DNA from: a virus | DNA length: 21,282 bases | Virus record (IMG/VR): IMGVR_UViG_3300025282_000303 | Coordinates: 1 to 21,282 of that record | Direction: 5' to 3' (one strand) | In this document: positions 14,278-21,282 of the stretch, in pieces | Position numbering within the stretch: position 1 is the first letter of the stretch | Layout of the letters: every line of letters begins with the position of its first letter | Notes under the pieces: model-generated | What the model was told of the DNA's origin: nothing | Database searches by the model: none | Seen by the model: only the letters and a program-made list of their open reading frames with translations | Position numbers and translations under genes: made by a program

Positions 14278-16911
14278 TCACCTTATCAAATCTAGTTGAG
14301 GGTTGTAAGGAATCGTATCGACTCCTGAAGCGAAATTGTATCGATCCCAGTCACCTTGTTGCAGACTTCCGCTAGCCAAAGCGTTTGATAAAGCATCAGA
14401 CTGTTGTTGCCTTGCTCCAGCAGCGAGTCCTGTGTAATCAGTTTGGTAAGGCGACTGGATCTGAGGTGCTAACTGCGTTCCGATTCCCTGCTGATACCGG
14501 GTTGGAGTATAAGGAGTGTATGAAGGTCGCTGGTAAGCCGAACTTATCCAGTCTGCAAACCTGCTTGCACCTTGAGGTCCATATAATTCGCTCATCCTGT
14601 TATACATGCTTGTAAGCCCTGGCTGAACATACCCAGTCATTCCTGGTCTAACTCCTAATGCCGCTTGTGTCATTCCTAAGATCGATTGTTGTAATTGCCC
14701 AGCGTCCATTCCTCCTAAATACATTTCATATCTTGGGTCAATATCAGTCAAGTCAGCACCAATTGAGCCTGCCCCAACTCCTGCGCTTGCCCTCAAGTAA
14801 TCACCTAGCCCTGCGTAAGTTCCCCTGATATCTCCCAGAGGTCTTCTCTGACCAGTTCCTAAGTATTGCCTGAACAATGATCCTCTGCCAAGTGGCTCGT
14901 ATCCACCTGCGGTTAATCCACCTGCCATCGCCTCATCGAGAGTAGGAGCCGCTATAGTTCCTGCTCCGGGAGTAACTGGTACTCCTGCCATACCGAGTGC
15001 GCCTGTAACTCCTGCTGCACCGGGAGTAACTCCTGCTACAGCACCAGGGATTCCTGTTGCTATCTGATTTAATAAGAATCTTCCGTAAGCAGGATCGAAC
15101 CCCCAACCAAGTGCTTGACCTGCTTGCTTTAATCCTGCAAGAGATAATCCAGGAAACTGCTCCATTCGGAACCTGCGGAAAGACTGTTCTGGACCCAACG
15201 CCTCTTCCCATAATGGTAGAGGTCTGGCTGCCGGTGTTACCTGATACGCACCTGGAACTGAAGCTGCGCCTGTTACCGTTGGCATCATGCCTGTAGATGC
15301 ATCTCTGCCGGAACCAAGTAATTGCGGTCCTCCCGTCATGCCTGGAGGCATTGGTGGTCCACCGGCTTCAGGAGAAGCTACCGTTCCCGCTCCATCTGTA
15401 ACGGCAACCGAATCACTTATTAATTGCGGGTACCGATCCATGAATGCTGTTCTGCTTTGATCGTATAGTGCATCTATCTCTGGAGTAACCGTGCCTCCAG
15501 CATTCGTCCACGCATCAAGTATCAACTCTTTATTAGGCATAAACCCATAAGGCGGATTATATACTCCCTGGAACTGTTCCTCTAAGAACTGAGCAAACGT
15601 CTGTGGCTGCCCAGTGGCTTGTTGTTGTCCACCAGCTTCAGTAGTCGTATCATCAGCAGTCGTGACTTTTTTGTCATCCGGAGGTCCCGTAGGTCTACCT
15701 GCTGCTTGCCAGTTCAGGAAGCTAAGTCCTCCACCCGCAGCCTTATAACTATTCCATAATACTCGATCAGCAGCATCGGGATCTACGACATCGGCTGCTC
15801 CTGCTTCGCCACCTGCGCCACCTGCGCCACCTGCCTCCTCGATAACCTCCGCAACTTCAACTCCACCAATTCCCGGCTCAGTGCCTAGTCCTCGTGCGGC
15901 ATACAATGTTGAGTAACTAGGGTCAACAACTGATGGCTGTGCAGCCTGTGCGTCTACGCCAGCAACTGCGGGACCCCCTGCCATGAGTCCACTTCTGGAA
16001 TAATCATGTAAGTTTTCCAAAGCCCAACCAGGAATCGTACCTGGATCAACAGCACCAGGAACAGCCATTCCCAGTTGACCCTCTGTAAATCCTTGTGGAG
16101 CAACTGCGCCCGTTCCAAATTCCATAAAGCCGGGTCCTGTCCCGATTCTAGTAGGTCGGACAACCGGTGGTTGTGTTACCGGTGGTGCGCCTCCGCCTCC
16201 AAATTGCTCAAATGTAGGAACGCCGTCCGTCATCGCGTAGAAATCTTCACCCATGGGTCCATAAGAAGGAATGCCTTCTTTTGGCGCAAATAGTTCATCT
16301 AATCCGGGTAATCCATAAAACCGTGTCTTGGCGTTAGCAACATCTAACTTGAGAAGATCGCTCTTTCGAGTTATACCCGACATCCCAGTCACCTGGTTGC
16401 GAACCGCCACTTGCTCTCCCCCTGGACCTCCGACTCCCGGTGGTCCACCCATTCCCCATAAAGTCGGGTCCTGCAAAGTCCTTTTCTGAACATCAGCAAC
16501 TGACTCGCCCGTGGGAACCCAGTTATTATCAAGATTCGTTATCCCACTAGCGGTATTAACCATGGGTGGCTCATCAGTTCCAAATTGTGCCTGATAAGGA
16601 ACAGGCGGAGGAACTTTCGCTTGGGCAAGTATAGCCGCAGCCTGGGATTCCAGCATGTTCGCCGGCAAAACAGTTTCTCCCGGAATCATAGGACCTCCGA
16701 CTCCCGGTGGTCCACCTCCCGCTCCCAACGGAATAAACTGCGTAAACCCTGGCTGATCCCTTTGGCTAAAAGCTCTAGGTACTGTCATGCCTGATTCTGG
16801 CATTGCCCCAAGATCACCAAGGTTAAGGAAATCTTCCGGACTAATAGTCTCCCTACCAATGTATCCTCTTTCGTGTCCTATCCACGGTCTGAGCGGATCT
16901 ATATGTGGCAT
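14278..16911 (-). CDS. Gly/Pro/Ala-rich 877-residue virion-locus protein, possible internal/ejection protein
   Basis: Starts at ATG 16911 behind CAGGAGGT, five bases upstream. Residues 1-560 are low complexity with repeated GGPPGVGGP (about 66-74 and 155-163), GGAGGAGG near 362 and many Pro/Gly/Thr linkers, so largely disordered. Short ordered islands include TFAQFLEEQFQGVYNPPYGF, RVLWNSYKAAGGGLSFLNW and FRRFRMEQFPGLSLAGLKQA. The C-terminal 250 residues look more folded and helical (MDAGQLQQSILGMTQAALGV, SMYNRMSELYGPQGASRFAD), ending in a Tyr/Gln-rich tail. No enzymatic motif is visible. It lies between the portal and two genes coupled to each other, so one of the internal head proteins ejected with DNA is a reasonable guess. 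A head-decorating or portal-associated protein is the alternative. Confidence 0.5.
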   Translation of the reverse strand: MPHIDPLRPWIGHERGYIGRETISPEDFLNLGDLGAMPESGMTVPRAFSQRDQPGFTQFIPLGAGGGPPGVGGPMIPGETVLPANMLESQAAAILAQAKVPPPVPYQAQFGTDEPPMVNTASGITNLDNNWVPTGESVADVQKRTLQDPTLWGMGGPPGVGGPGGEQVAVRNQVTGMSGITRKSDLLKLDVANAKTRFYGLPGLDELFAPKEGIPSYGPMGEDFYAMTDGVPTFEQFGGGGAPPVTQPPVVRPTRIGTGPGFMEFGTGAVAPQGFTEGQLGMAVPGAVDPGTIPGWALENLHDYSRSGLMAGGPAVAGVDAQAAQPSVVDPSYSTLYAARGLGTEPGIGGVEVAEVIEEAGGAGGAGGEAGAADVVDPDAADRVLWNSYKAAGGGLSFLNWQAAGRPTGPPDDKKVTTADDTTTEAGGQQQATGQPQTFAQFLEEQFQGVYNPPYGFMPNKELILDAWTNAGGTVTPEIDALYDQSRTAFMDRYPQLISDSVAVTDGAGTVASPEAGGPPMPPGMTGGPQLLGSGRDASTGMMPTVTGAASVPGAYQVTPAARPLPLWEEALGPEQSFRRFRMEQFPGLSLAGLKQAGQALGWGFDPAYGRFLLNQIATGIPGAVAGVTPGAAGVTGALGMAGVPVTPGAGTIAAPTLDEAMAGGLTAGGYEPLGRGSLFRQYLGTGQRRPLGDIRGTYAGLGDYLRASAGVGAGSIGADLTDIDPRYEMYLGGMDAGQLQQSILGMTQAALGVRPGMTGYVQPGLTSMYNRMSELYGPQGASRFADWISSAYQRPSYTPYTPTRYQQGIGTQLAPQIQSPYQTDYTGLAAGARQQQSDALSNALASGSLQQGDWDRYNFASGVDTIPYNPQLDLIR
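15808..15834. repeat. Three 9-base tandem repeats in the 877-residue gene
   Basis: GCCACCTGC occurs three times in a row in frame with the gene and encodes AGG tripeptides within the Gly/Ala-rich stretch near residue 362. Such repeats can change copy number by slippage without shifting the frame. Confidence 0.7.
16424..16449. repeat. 26-base direct repeat, copy 1 (GGPPGVGGP-encoding)
   Basis: This copy is identical to 16691-16716 over 26 bases, in the same orientation and frame of the same gene, and encodes GGPPGVGGP. The copies are 267 bases apart, and the sequence between them is unrelated, so this may mark local duplication or recombination. Confidence 0.75.
16691..16716. repeat. 26-base direct repeat, copy 2
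   Basis: Identical to the copy at 16424-16449; it encodes GGPPGVGGP near residue 70 of the 877-residue protein. Flanking sequence on both sides differs between copies. Confidence 0.75.
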
Positions 16912-16913
16912 AA

Positions 16914-18806
16914 TTAACCTCCTGTAGACGGTATCATTCCGATACTCGCCAATCTATTTTCTGTACTTTGTGCGCCTGGTCTTGGAGTTCCTGGTGGAAC
17001 TGAAGGACCCGGAACCTGATTTGGCATAGGCGGTGGAACGCCTAATGCTGCGTTTGGCATTACTTGTGGTGGTAATCCCGGAGGACCACCCATTCCTGGC
17101 GGTGGACCCATAGGACCACCCATCATTTCGGGAGGCATTCCCGGAGGCATACCACCCTGACCCGGAGGCATACCACCCTGCCCCGGAGGAGGTCCTCCCA
17201 TCATCTGCTGTTGCTCCATAGCCTTCATCATGTAAATACGGGAGAGTTCTCCCTGATAGAAGTTAGCCATGTCTTGCCGTCCCTGCCTGATTGCAGCTTG
17301 CAACAGTTCCCAAATCTGTGCTTCGGGTAATGCTTTCTCTGCAATCTGCATCTTAATAGAATCTTCCATTGCATCGGCAGACTGTAATCCTAAGATGTTA
17401 TCTCTAATATACATATCGGGAAGCAGGGGAGTAGGACCTTCTCTTGCGATCTGTGCCATACTCATCTTGCTCATGTCATCTTGTGGCAACTGTCCTATTA
17501 AGACAACTTCCACATCACCCGAATCCTTAATCATATCCGGCGTAATTTCTTCCTGGAAATACATACGGTTCTGATCTTGCCCTGATAGTTCCATAGCCTT
17601 AAATGCGCCTGTAATATACTGGTCACACAGCAAATGGAAGATACTTCGGTAAGCTCGTTCCATTGCATGCAGCCTTGGAATAAGCATACTCTCGACTCCC
17701 TGCCTGAGAGTATTAATAGCAAAACCAGATAATTGAAATTCTAATTGTCCGTAGATCGAATGAGGCAATCCGCCTCGCTGCATCTCACCGCTGACTAGTC
17801 CCATGAATGCGCCTGACTCTCGTGCCATTTCCAGCAAGCCAAGCGGCTCAACGTCTTCTCCCTGACCGAGTGCAATCTCGGAACCTTCCTTGTATGGATC
17901 TTCCTCAAGAGTTTTAGTTCCGTCTCGTGACTTAACCTTCAGTCCTTGTTTACGGGAGCGAGCGGTAAGCTCAAGCATTACCGACATCATAAGGTTATGT
18001 TTCTCATACAAGTCTCTTGAAGATTTAAAGCAAGATTCACCGTAGTCTTCTATGGTATCTAAGTTCCCTGTATCAGTAATTGCCTGGATCAGAGGGTTTG
18101 CACCAACTGGTCCTAAGAATACAGGAACCTTTTCCGAGCCGTGCTTAGTTGCACGTTTTAAAACTTCCTCACCGGTACAAACTATATTGTCTTCTTTGTC
18201 ATAGAAGTCATAAACTTCTACCGCATCTTCTGTCCCTGAGTCTTCACCTTCGCCTTTTAAGTCAACTCCCCACATAGCTTTAATCTCTGCCGGAGTCTTC
18301 ATGGTTTTATAGCAAGCCCACCCAAGCCCGTGCTTACCTTCTCCCCAGTAAGTATGTAGTGGGTCCCAAGGCTGAATATCTACGTAAGTCTCACCGTCTT
18401 CATCTTTAACTAACAACGCACGACCTGCGTACCATCCACGTAAACAGGTAAACCACGCAAGCTGCTGCCTGACTATAGGTTGAAACCTTGAAGTAAGCCT
18501 GTCGTCTGCTGCCTTTAAGACTCCAATAAGGAATCTTTCTTTTGCGTCATTGTTTTCCCGCTCTTCTCTTTGCGAGTTATTATACGGAACCCTGATCACC
18601 ATCTCTGCGGTGGTCATCCATGTAATAAGTTTATCTGCATAGACTTGTGGTTCATTAGATGTATAACTCTGGAACCCTTCACCTGCATCGTATTCTTCCA
18701 GTCGATAGATCTTATGATCGTCGTCCATACGGGTGCGTAGCGGTTCCGTGAGATCGTAGTGGTTATCAACAAGACTAATTATTTCTTCTGGTGTATAGTT
18801 TGCCAT
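16914..18806 (-). CDS. Portal protein with collagen-like Gly/Pro/Met-rich C-terminal tail
   Basis: This 630-residue protein starts at ATG 18806, sharing a base with the terminase stop (TAATG); an upstream TTG at 18812 adds two codons but is less likely. The portal makes the twelve-fold ring at the DNA entry vertex and binds the terminase. Support comes from position directly after the large terminase, length, a typical N-terminal helical region (YTPEEIISLVDNHYDLTEPL), a wing-type beta region (VDIQPWDPLHTYW), and a long stem/crown helix set (LPHSIYGQLEFQLSGFAINT, GVESMLIPRLHAMERAYRSI). Oddity: from about residue 533 the protein changes to a Gly/Pro/Met/Gln-rich stretch of about 85 residues with tandem GGMPPGQ units, ending STENRLASIGMIPSTGG. 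Such tails are rarely that repetitive; it may reach into the head. Confidence 0.82.
   Translation of the reverse strand: MANYTPEEIISLVDNHYDLTEPLRTRMDDDHKIYRLEEYDAGEGFQSYTSNEPQVYADKLITWMTTAEMVIRVPYNNSQREERENNDAKERFLIGVLKAADDRLTSRFQPIVRQQLAWFTCLRGWYAGRALLVKDEDGETYVDIQPWDPLHTYWGEGKHGLGWACYKTMKTPAEIKAMWGVDLKGEGEDSGTEDAVEVYDFYDKEDNIVCTGEEVLKRATKHGSEKVPVFLGPVGANPLIQAITDTGNLDTIEDYGESCFKSSRDLYEKHNLMMSVMLELTARSRKQGLKVKSRDGTKTLEEDPYKEGSEIALGQGEDVEPLGLLEMARESGAFMGLVSGEMQRGGLPHSIYGQLEFQLSGFAINTLRQGVESMLIPRLHAMERAYRSIFHLLCDQYITGAFKAMELSGQDQNRMYFQEEITPDMIKDSGDVEVVLIGQLPQDDMSKMSMAQIAREGPTPLLPDMYIRDNILGLQSADAMEDSIKMQIAEKALPEAQIWELLQAAIRQGRQDMANFYQGELSRIYMMKAMEQQQMMGGPPPGQGGMPPGQGGMPPGMPPEMMGGPMGPPPGMGGPPGLPPQVMPNAALGVPPPMPNQVPGPSVPPGTPRPGAQSTENRLASIGMIPSTGG
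17140..17180. repeat. 21-base tandem repeat in the portal gene tail
   Basis: Two 20-base identical copies (17140-17159 and 17161-17180), spaced as 21-base units, with a partial third copy starting at 17181. They encode GGMPPGQ on the minus strand, in frame with the portal. Slippage could vary the tail length. Confidence 0.75.
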
Positions 18807-20164
18807 TACCAACGCCTTACTTTAATTGTGCTACCTTCAGTAACGTAGCCGTAACCGTAACGATTTATAAGCCCATAGATCACAGCTTTAACGCCATGAT
18901 TATACTGATCTTGCGGAGTTTCGCCAACTATATTCCCATCTCGATCGTGTTTCCACCTGTATGCCCGTGTCTGTCCATCGAAGGGATTTGGCTGCACACC
19001 GAACTCAGAAAGGATACCTTTACACTTTGGATTAAATACGATGCGTGGTTCTCTCTGATCTACGGGATCAGTCTTTAAGAAAGCCTTTAATCTTTCAGTT
19101 CCTTCGTTAATTCTTATTTTCTGTGAATCAAAATAGATTCCAGTTCGATCCATCCAGACTTCTGCGGGAGCAGCCATAGCCTGATGCTGATATCCTGCGA
19201 TATCAATCACACCAAACTGTGCATCGCGCCACCAAGGGCGGGACTGTGCCACATCAATAATATCATCTGTAATAAGATCACGTTCATAAATTTCATCTAT
19301 AACTCTTATTTGATCATTTATTATCTGAATCACTTCACAGGCGTATGCTTCTGAGTAACCAGGATCAATCCAAATATGTACTGGTTCATCGGGTACATAC
19401 TCCACATCCTGCACATGAATATCAGCACGAATCTCTGTGAATACCAGTCCGCTCGGTGGTGATGGGATTCCCTCGATCCTCTCCATAAAGAAGTCATCGG
19501 AACTTGCTCGCTCTAACGCTAAAATTTCGGGATCATCTCTACCACCTGGATAAAGATACTGATTAGAATAGCTAGGTAAAGAGAACGATTGTTCGTCTTT
19601 TGAAGATGAGTATTCCCACGCCTGAAACATTTGAGGGTACCAGCCAAGTGAACCTTCAAAAGTACCAGATAAAAACATCCATCCGCGCTTCGGAGCGCAC
19701 CTACCGCGTAATCTATGAAAGGTTTCAAGGTCTAGCTGTGACGCCTCGCACCCTATAATACCGTCTGGCGCACGCATTGCTAATGTTCTTGGATCTTTAG
19801 CCGACTTAGTTTCTATCCTGGTCCCGTCAGCGAGAACGATTCTCCCCGGATCAACTCGTTTAGTAGCTGTATCAAGTAATCCAAGCGTAGCGAAGTCCTG
19901 CACCAGGTATTCAAATTCAGCTTTTGTTCTTTCATAATCCGCAGCTACCAGCCAGTAGAGACCCGGATCATCGTTATCAAGGAACCTACTGAGTAAATAC
20001 TTAGAGGCTACCATACTCTTACCGGCTTGTTCACCGCCCGCAACGAGTATAAACCGTTTACGAGAAGCGAGTATAGGTTTCTGTAATGGAGTAGGAGAGA
20101 ATCCTACCGTTTCATAGATATGATCGGTTATTTCATCTATTACCGGAGGCATGTGAGTAGTCAC
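18806..20164 (-). CDS. Large terminase subunit (packaging ATPase-nuclease)
   Basis: This 452-residue protein starts at GTG 20164, three bases after the small-terminase stop; ATG 20152 (residue 5) is an alternative. It drives DNA into the procapsid through the portal and cuts the genome. The ATPase domain has Walker A GGEQAGKS (43-50), a Walker B position GIIGCEAS (135-142) with Cys139 in place of Asp before the catalytic Glu140, and coupling motif FLSGTFEG (164-171). The nuclease domain has WIDPGY (Asp267), IDEIYE (about 289-294) and VIDIAGY (Asp321). The third acidic motif is altered: YNHGVKAVIYGL has Asn422 and Lys426 where Asp residues are usual, with only Asp419 nearby. Length is slightly short for the family. 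The assignment is secure; the meaning of the altered motifs is not. Confidence 0.9.
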   Translation of the reverse strand: MTTHMPPVIDEITDHIYETVGFSPTPLQKPILASRKRFILVAGGEQAGKSMVASKYLLSRFLDNDDPGLYWLVAADYERTKAEFEYLVQDFATLGLLDTATKRVDPGRIVLADGTRIETKSAKDPRTLAMRAPDGIIGCEASQLDLETFHRLRGRCAPKRGWMFLSGTFEGSLGWYPQMFQAWEYSSSKDEQSFSLPSYSNQYLYPGGRDDPEILALERASSDDFFMERIEGIPSPPSGLVFTEIRADIHVQDVEYVPDEPVHIWIDPGYSEAYACEVIQIINDQIRVIDEIYERDLITDDIIDVAQSRPWWRDAQFGVIDIAGYQHQAMAAPAEVWMDRTGIYFDSQKIRINEGTERLKAFLKTDPVDQREPRIVFNPKCKGILSEFGVQPNPFDGQTRAYRWKHDRDGNIVGETPQDQYNHGVKAVIYGLINRYGYGYVTEGSTIKVRRW

Positions 20165-20167
20165 TTA

Positions 20168-20641
20168 TCAATCATTTTTCTTGCCCCTTAGTATATCTTC
20201 TACTTGTTCTTGCGGTGTTCTGGGCGATTCTTCTTTTTCTTCGGTGCGCCTTACAACCTTGAACTTATCTCGTAATACTTTAAGTGTATCCTTAGCGGTT
20301 TCGTCAACTCCGCTCTCTTTAGGTCTGTATTTCTCTGCCCAGTGTGCATTAAGTAACGTAATCAGTAATACGGGATTATCTTTAGGACCCTGATCCTTAA
20401 CACGATTGACTGCCAGGTCTTGTAACATTTCCCTGAAATCATGCTTTGCATCCTCGAATTTCTTAGCAAACCCCTGTATATCATCTCTAGCCCACTGATG
20501 TGGAGTAGATCTTGAAAACCCAGTTACTTCACACGCAGCCCGTATACTACCTAGTTCCGCATAATGTGACAGGAATATATTCTGTCTCAGTATAACGTCT
20601 TCTGGTTCTGTGCCTTTTGCCCGTGAATTGCTTGCGGGCAT
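20168..20641 (-). CDS. Small terminase subunit
   Basis: This 157-residue protein starts at ATG 20641, immediately after the stop of the zinc-ribbon gene (TAAATG), with AGGAAG nine bases upstream. Residues about 28-52 (AELGSIRAACEVTGFSRSTP and HQWARDD) form a helix-turn-helix of the kind that binds the packaging site. Charged helices (GFAKKFEDAKHDFREMLQDL, DNPVLLITLLNAHW) follow and suit a multimer ring. The C-terminus (LKVLRDKFKVVRRTEEKEES) is charged and probably contacts the large subunit. It lies directly before the large terminase, as is typical. Its role is recognising phage DNA and loading the packaging motor. Assigned by HTH, length and neighbour. Confidence 0.82.
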   Translation of the reverse strand: MPASNSRAKGTEPEDVILRQNIFLSHYAELGSIRAACEVTGFSRSTPHQWARDDIQGFAKKFEDAKHDFREMLQDLAVNRVKDQGPKDNPVLLITLLNAHWAEKYRPKESGVDETAKDTLKVLRDKFKVVRRTEEKEESPRTPQEQVEDILRGKKND

Positions 20642-21175
20642 TTAATATTTCTTCCTGGTCATTACCAGTTTCTTGCCCGTTTTCTTGGCTGCTTTCTTAG
20701 CCCCGCTAACCGTCTTATACCTTTTCTTCCCAACTTTGGGCATAACACCTACCTCCAAATCATTACTAAGCCAGTAGAGTGGCTCTCCGTTTAACACCAC
20801 AAGATACCATAAATGCCTTCCCATGCAAACAAACTTATAGAAATGTTCTTCTCTTTTACGCATCGCATACTCCCAAGATCGCTTGCCAAGTGTCCTGTCA
20901 TTACATCCGTTAATAGGGCAGTCCATGAAATAGAAAACACGATCCAGCTTCTTCCTGGTCTGATACAGCAGAGTTATTACGGCTCCGCTTACGCCCCTGT
21001 GTTTCGGGTTCGCTCCACGGTAGGGCAAATAGAATCTATCAGCGTAAGGAACGTGACCTGTAAGTTTCTTCAAGGGAGGGATCACATATTCAGTCCACCC
21101 ACATGTAATACAACTAAAGCCATCTAAATCTTTTTTTGCGAGTTTTTTACATCTCGGACAAATTTTCGATAACAT
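20642..21175 (-). CDS. Zinc-ribbon protein with basic C-terminus, next to terminase genes
   Basis: The frame opens at ATG 21181, but ATG 21175 is preferred because the AGGG ribosome site is eight bases before it and only two before the upstream ATG. Residue numbers here count from 21181 (179 residues). C8-x2-C11 and C24-x2-C27 (KICPRCKKLA, FSCITCGW) make a zinc ribbon. A second set, C88-x4-C93 with H113, C119 and H123, may bind another zinc. The last 30 residues are Lys/Arg-rich (KKRYKTVSGAKKAAKKTGKK), suited to nucleic-acid binding. No HNH or other nuclease motif is visible. Many phages place an HNH nuclease beside the terminase genes, so a packaging or regulatory role is possible. I do not recognise the family. 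Confidence 0.6.
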   Translation of the reverse strand: MLSKICPRCKKLAKKDLDGFSCITCGWTEYVIPPLKKLTGHVPYADRFYLPYRGANPKHRGVSGAVITLLYQTRKKLDRVFYFMDCPINGCNDRTLGKRSWEYAMRKREEHFYKFVCMGRHLWYLVVLNGEPLYWLSNDLEVGVMPKVGKKRYKTVSGAKKAAKKTGKKLVMTRKKY

Positions 21176-21213
21176 TTGCATCGCCCTATGGTAGCATGAC
21201 GGCGCAAGGAGAG

Positions 21214-21226
21214 GTAATCAGATTAC
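21214..21226. promoter_or_regulatory. 13-base inverted repeat upstream of the terminase operon, possible operator
   Basis: GTAATCAGATTAC has six-base arms around one central base, about 33 bases before the first gene's start. Symmetry of this size fits a repressor or activator dimer site, but no regulator is encoded here. Chance cannot be excluded. Confidence 0.3.
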
Positions 21227-21260
21227 GGACCTGTCTCCGTTTCGACCACCTCCAGAAACG
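21225..21260 (-). promoter_or_regulatory. Two mutually exclusive hairpins in the leader of the packaging operon
   Basis: ACGGA (21225-21229) pairs with TCCGT (21236-21240) around six bases. CGTTTC (21238-21243) pairs with GAAACG (21255-21260) around eleven bases. The two share 21238-21240, so only one can form fully. This could be an attenuator-like switch or a packaging-site structure; the 101-base leader otherwise shows no gene, tRNA or clear promoter. Confidence 0.25.
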
Positions 21261-21282
21261 TCTGATCTGCACTAAACTGGAT

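Noticed and set aside
14933-15211. Arg/Ser/Tyr-rich 92-residue frame on the minus strand
   Set aside because: It lies wholly inside the 877-residue gene in another frame; its odd composition comes from the Gly/Pro/Ala codons of the real gene.
21182-21282. tRNA gene in the leader
   Set aside because: The GGTCGAAACGG stretch looks a little like a T-loop, but no cloverleaf arms or acceptor stem can be formed.
1-21282. CRISPR array, insertion sequence, integrase or attachment site
   Set aside because: No spaced repeats, transposase, recombinase or flanking duplications were seen; repeats present are short, in frame and inside genes.

Overview
The window is a stretch of tailed-bacteriophage genome (Caudoviricetes), almost certainly from an uncultivated phage of a bacterium. 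Every credible gene lies on the minus strand, so the map reads from right to left. Genes are packed with overlaps or gaps of a few bases. Clear Shine-Dalgarno sequences (AGGAGG and close variants) precede many starts, all three stop codons are used, and GC content is moderate (mid-40s percent by eye). I see no integrase, repressor, lysis, replication, tRNA or insertion-sequence gene, and nothing that names a host genus.

Layout in transcription order. (1) Leader (21282-21182) with inverted repeats, then a zinc-ribbon protein. (2) Packaging: small terminase, large terminase, portal. (3) Between portal and scaffold: an 877-residue Gly/Pro/Ala-rich protein, a 118-residue protein and a giant 1956-residue protein with LPD38-like ('large polyvalent protein-associated domain 38') features. 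These three are the best candidates for internal or ejected virion proteins. (4) Capsid: scaffold, major capsid protein, a small protein with C/H metal-binding motifs, and a capsid decoration-like protein. (5) Connector and tail: two small proteins, a head-tail adaptor with inserted beta domains, a beta-rich tail protein, a 97-residue beta protein, a PD-(D/E)XK/Vsr-like nuclease-fold protein, and the start of a tail fibre that runs off the left edge.

No tape-measure, tail-tube or sheath gene is visible, and an adaptor followed by a beta-propeller-like tail protein sits after the capsid genes. The simplest reading is a short-tailed (podovirus-like) phage. The terminase would fill the capsid through the portal, the scaffold and coat would form the head, the adaptor and beta-propeller-like protein would close it into a tail hub, and the large proteins between portal and scaffold would be stored in the head and delivered with the DNA.

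Most unusual points: the giant LPD38-like protein and its place between portal and scaffold; a nuclease-fold protein among tail genes; a carbohydrate-binding-like beta-sandwich inserted in the adaptor; a collagen-like repeat tail on the portal; and a large terminase with altered Walker B and third nuclease motifs. All functions are read by eye from sequence; no database search was run.
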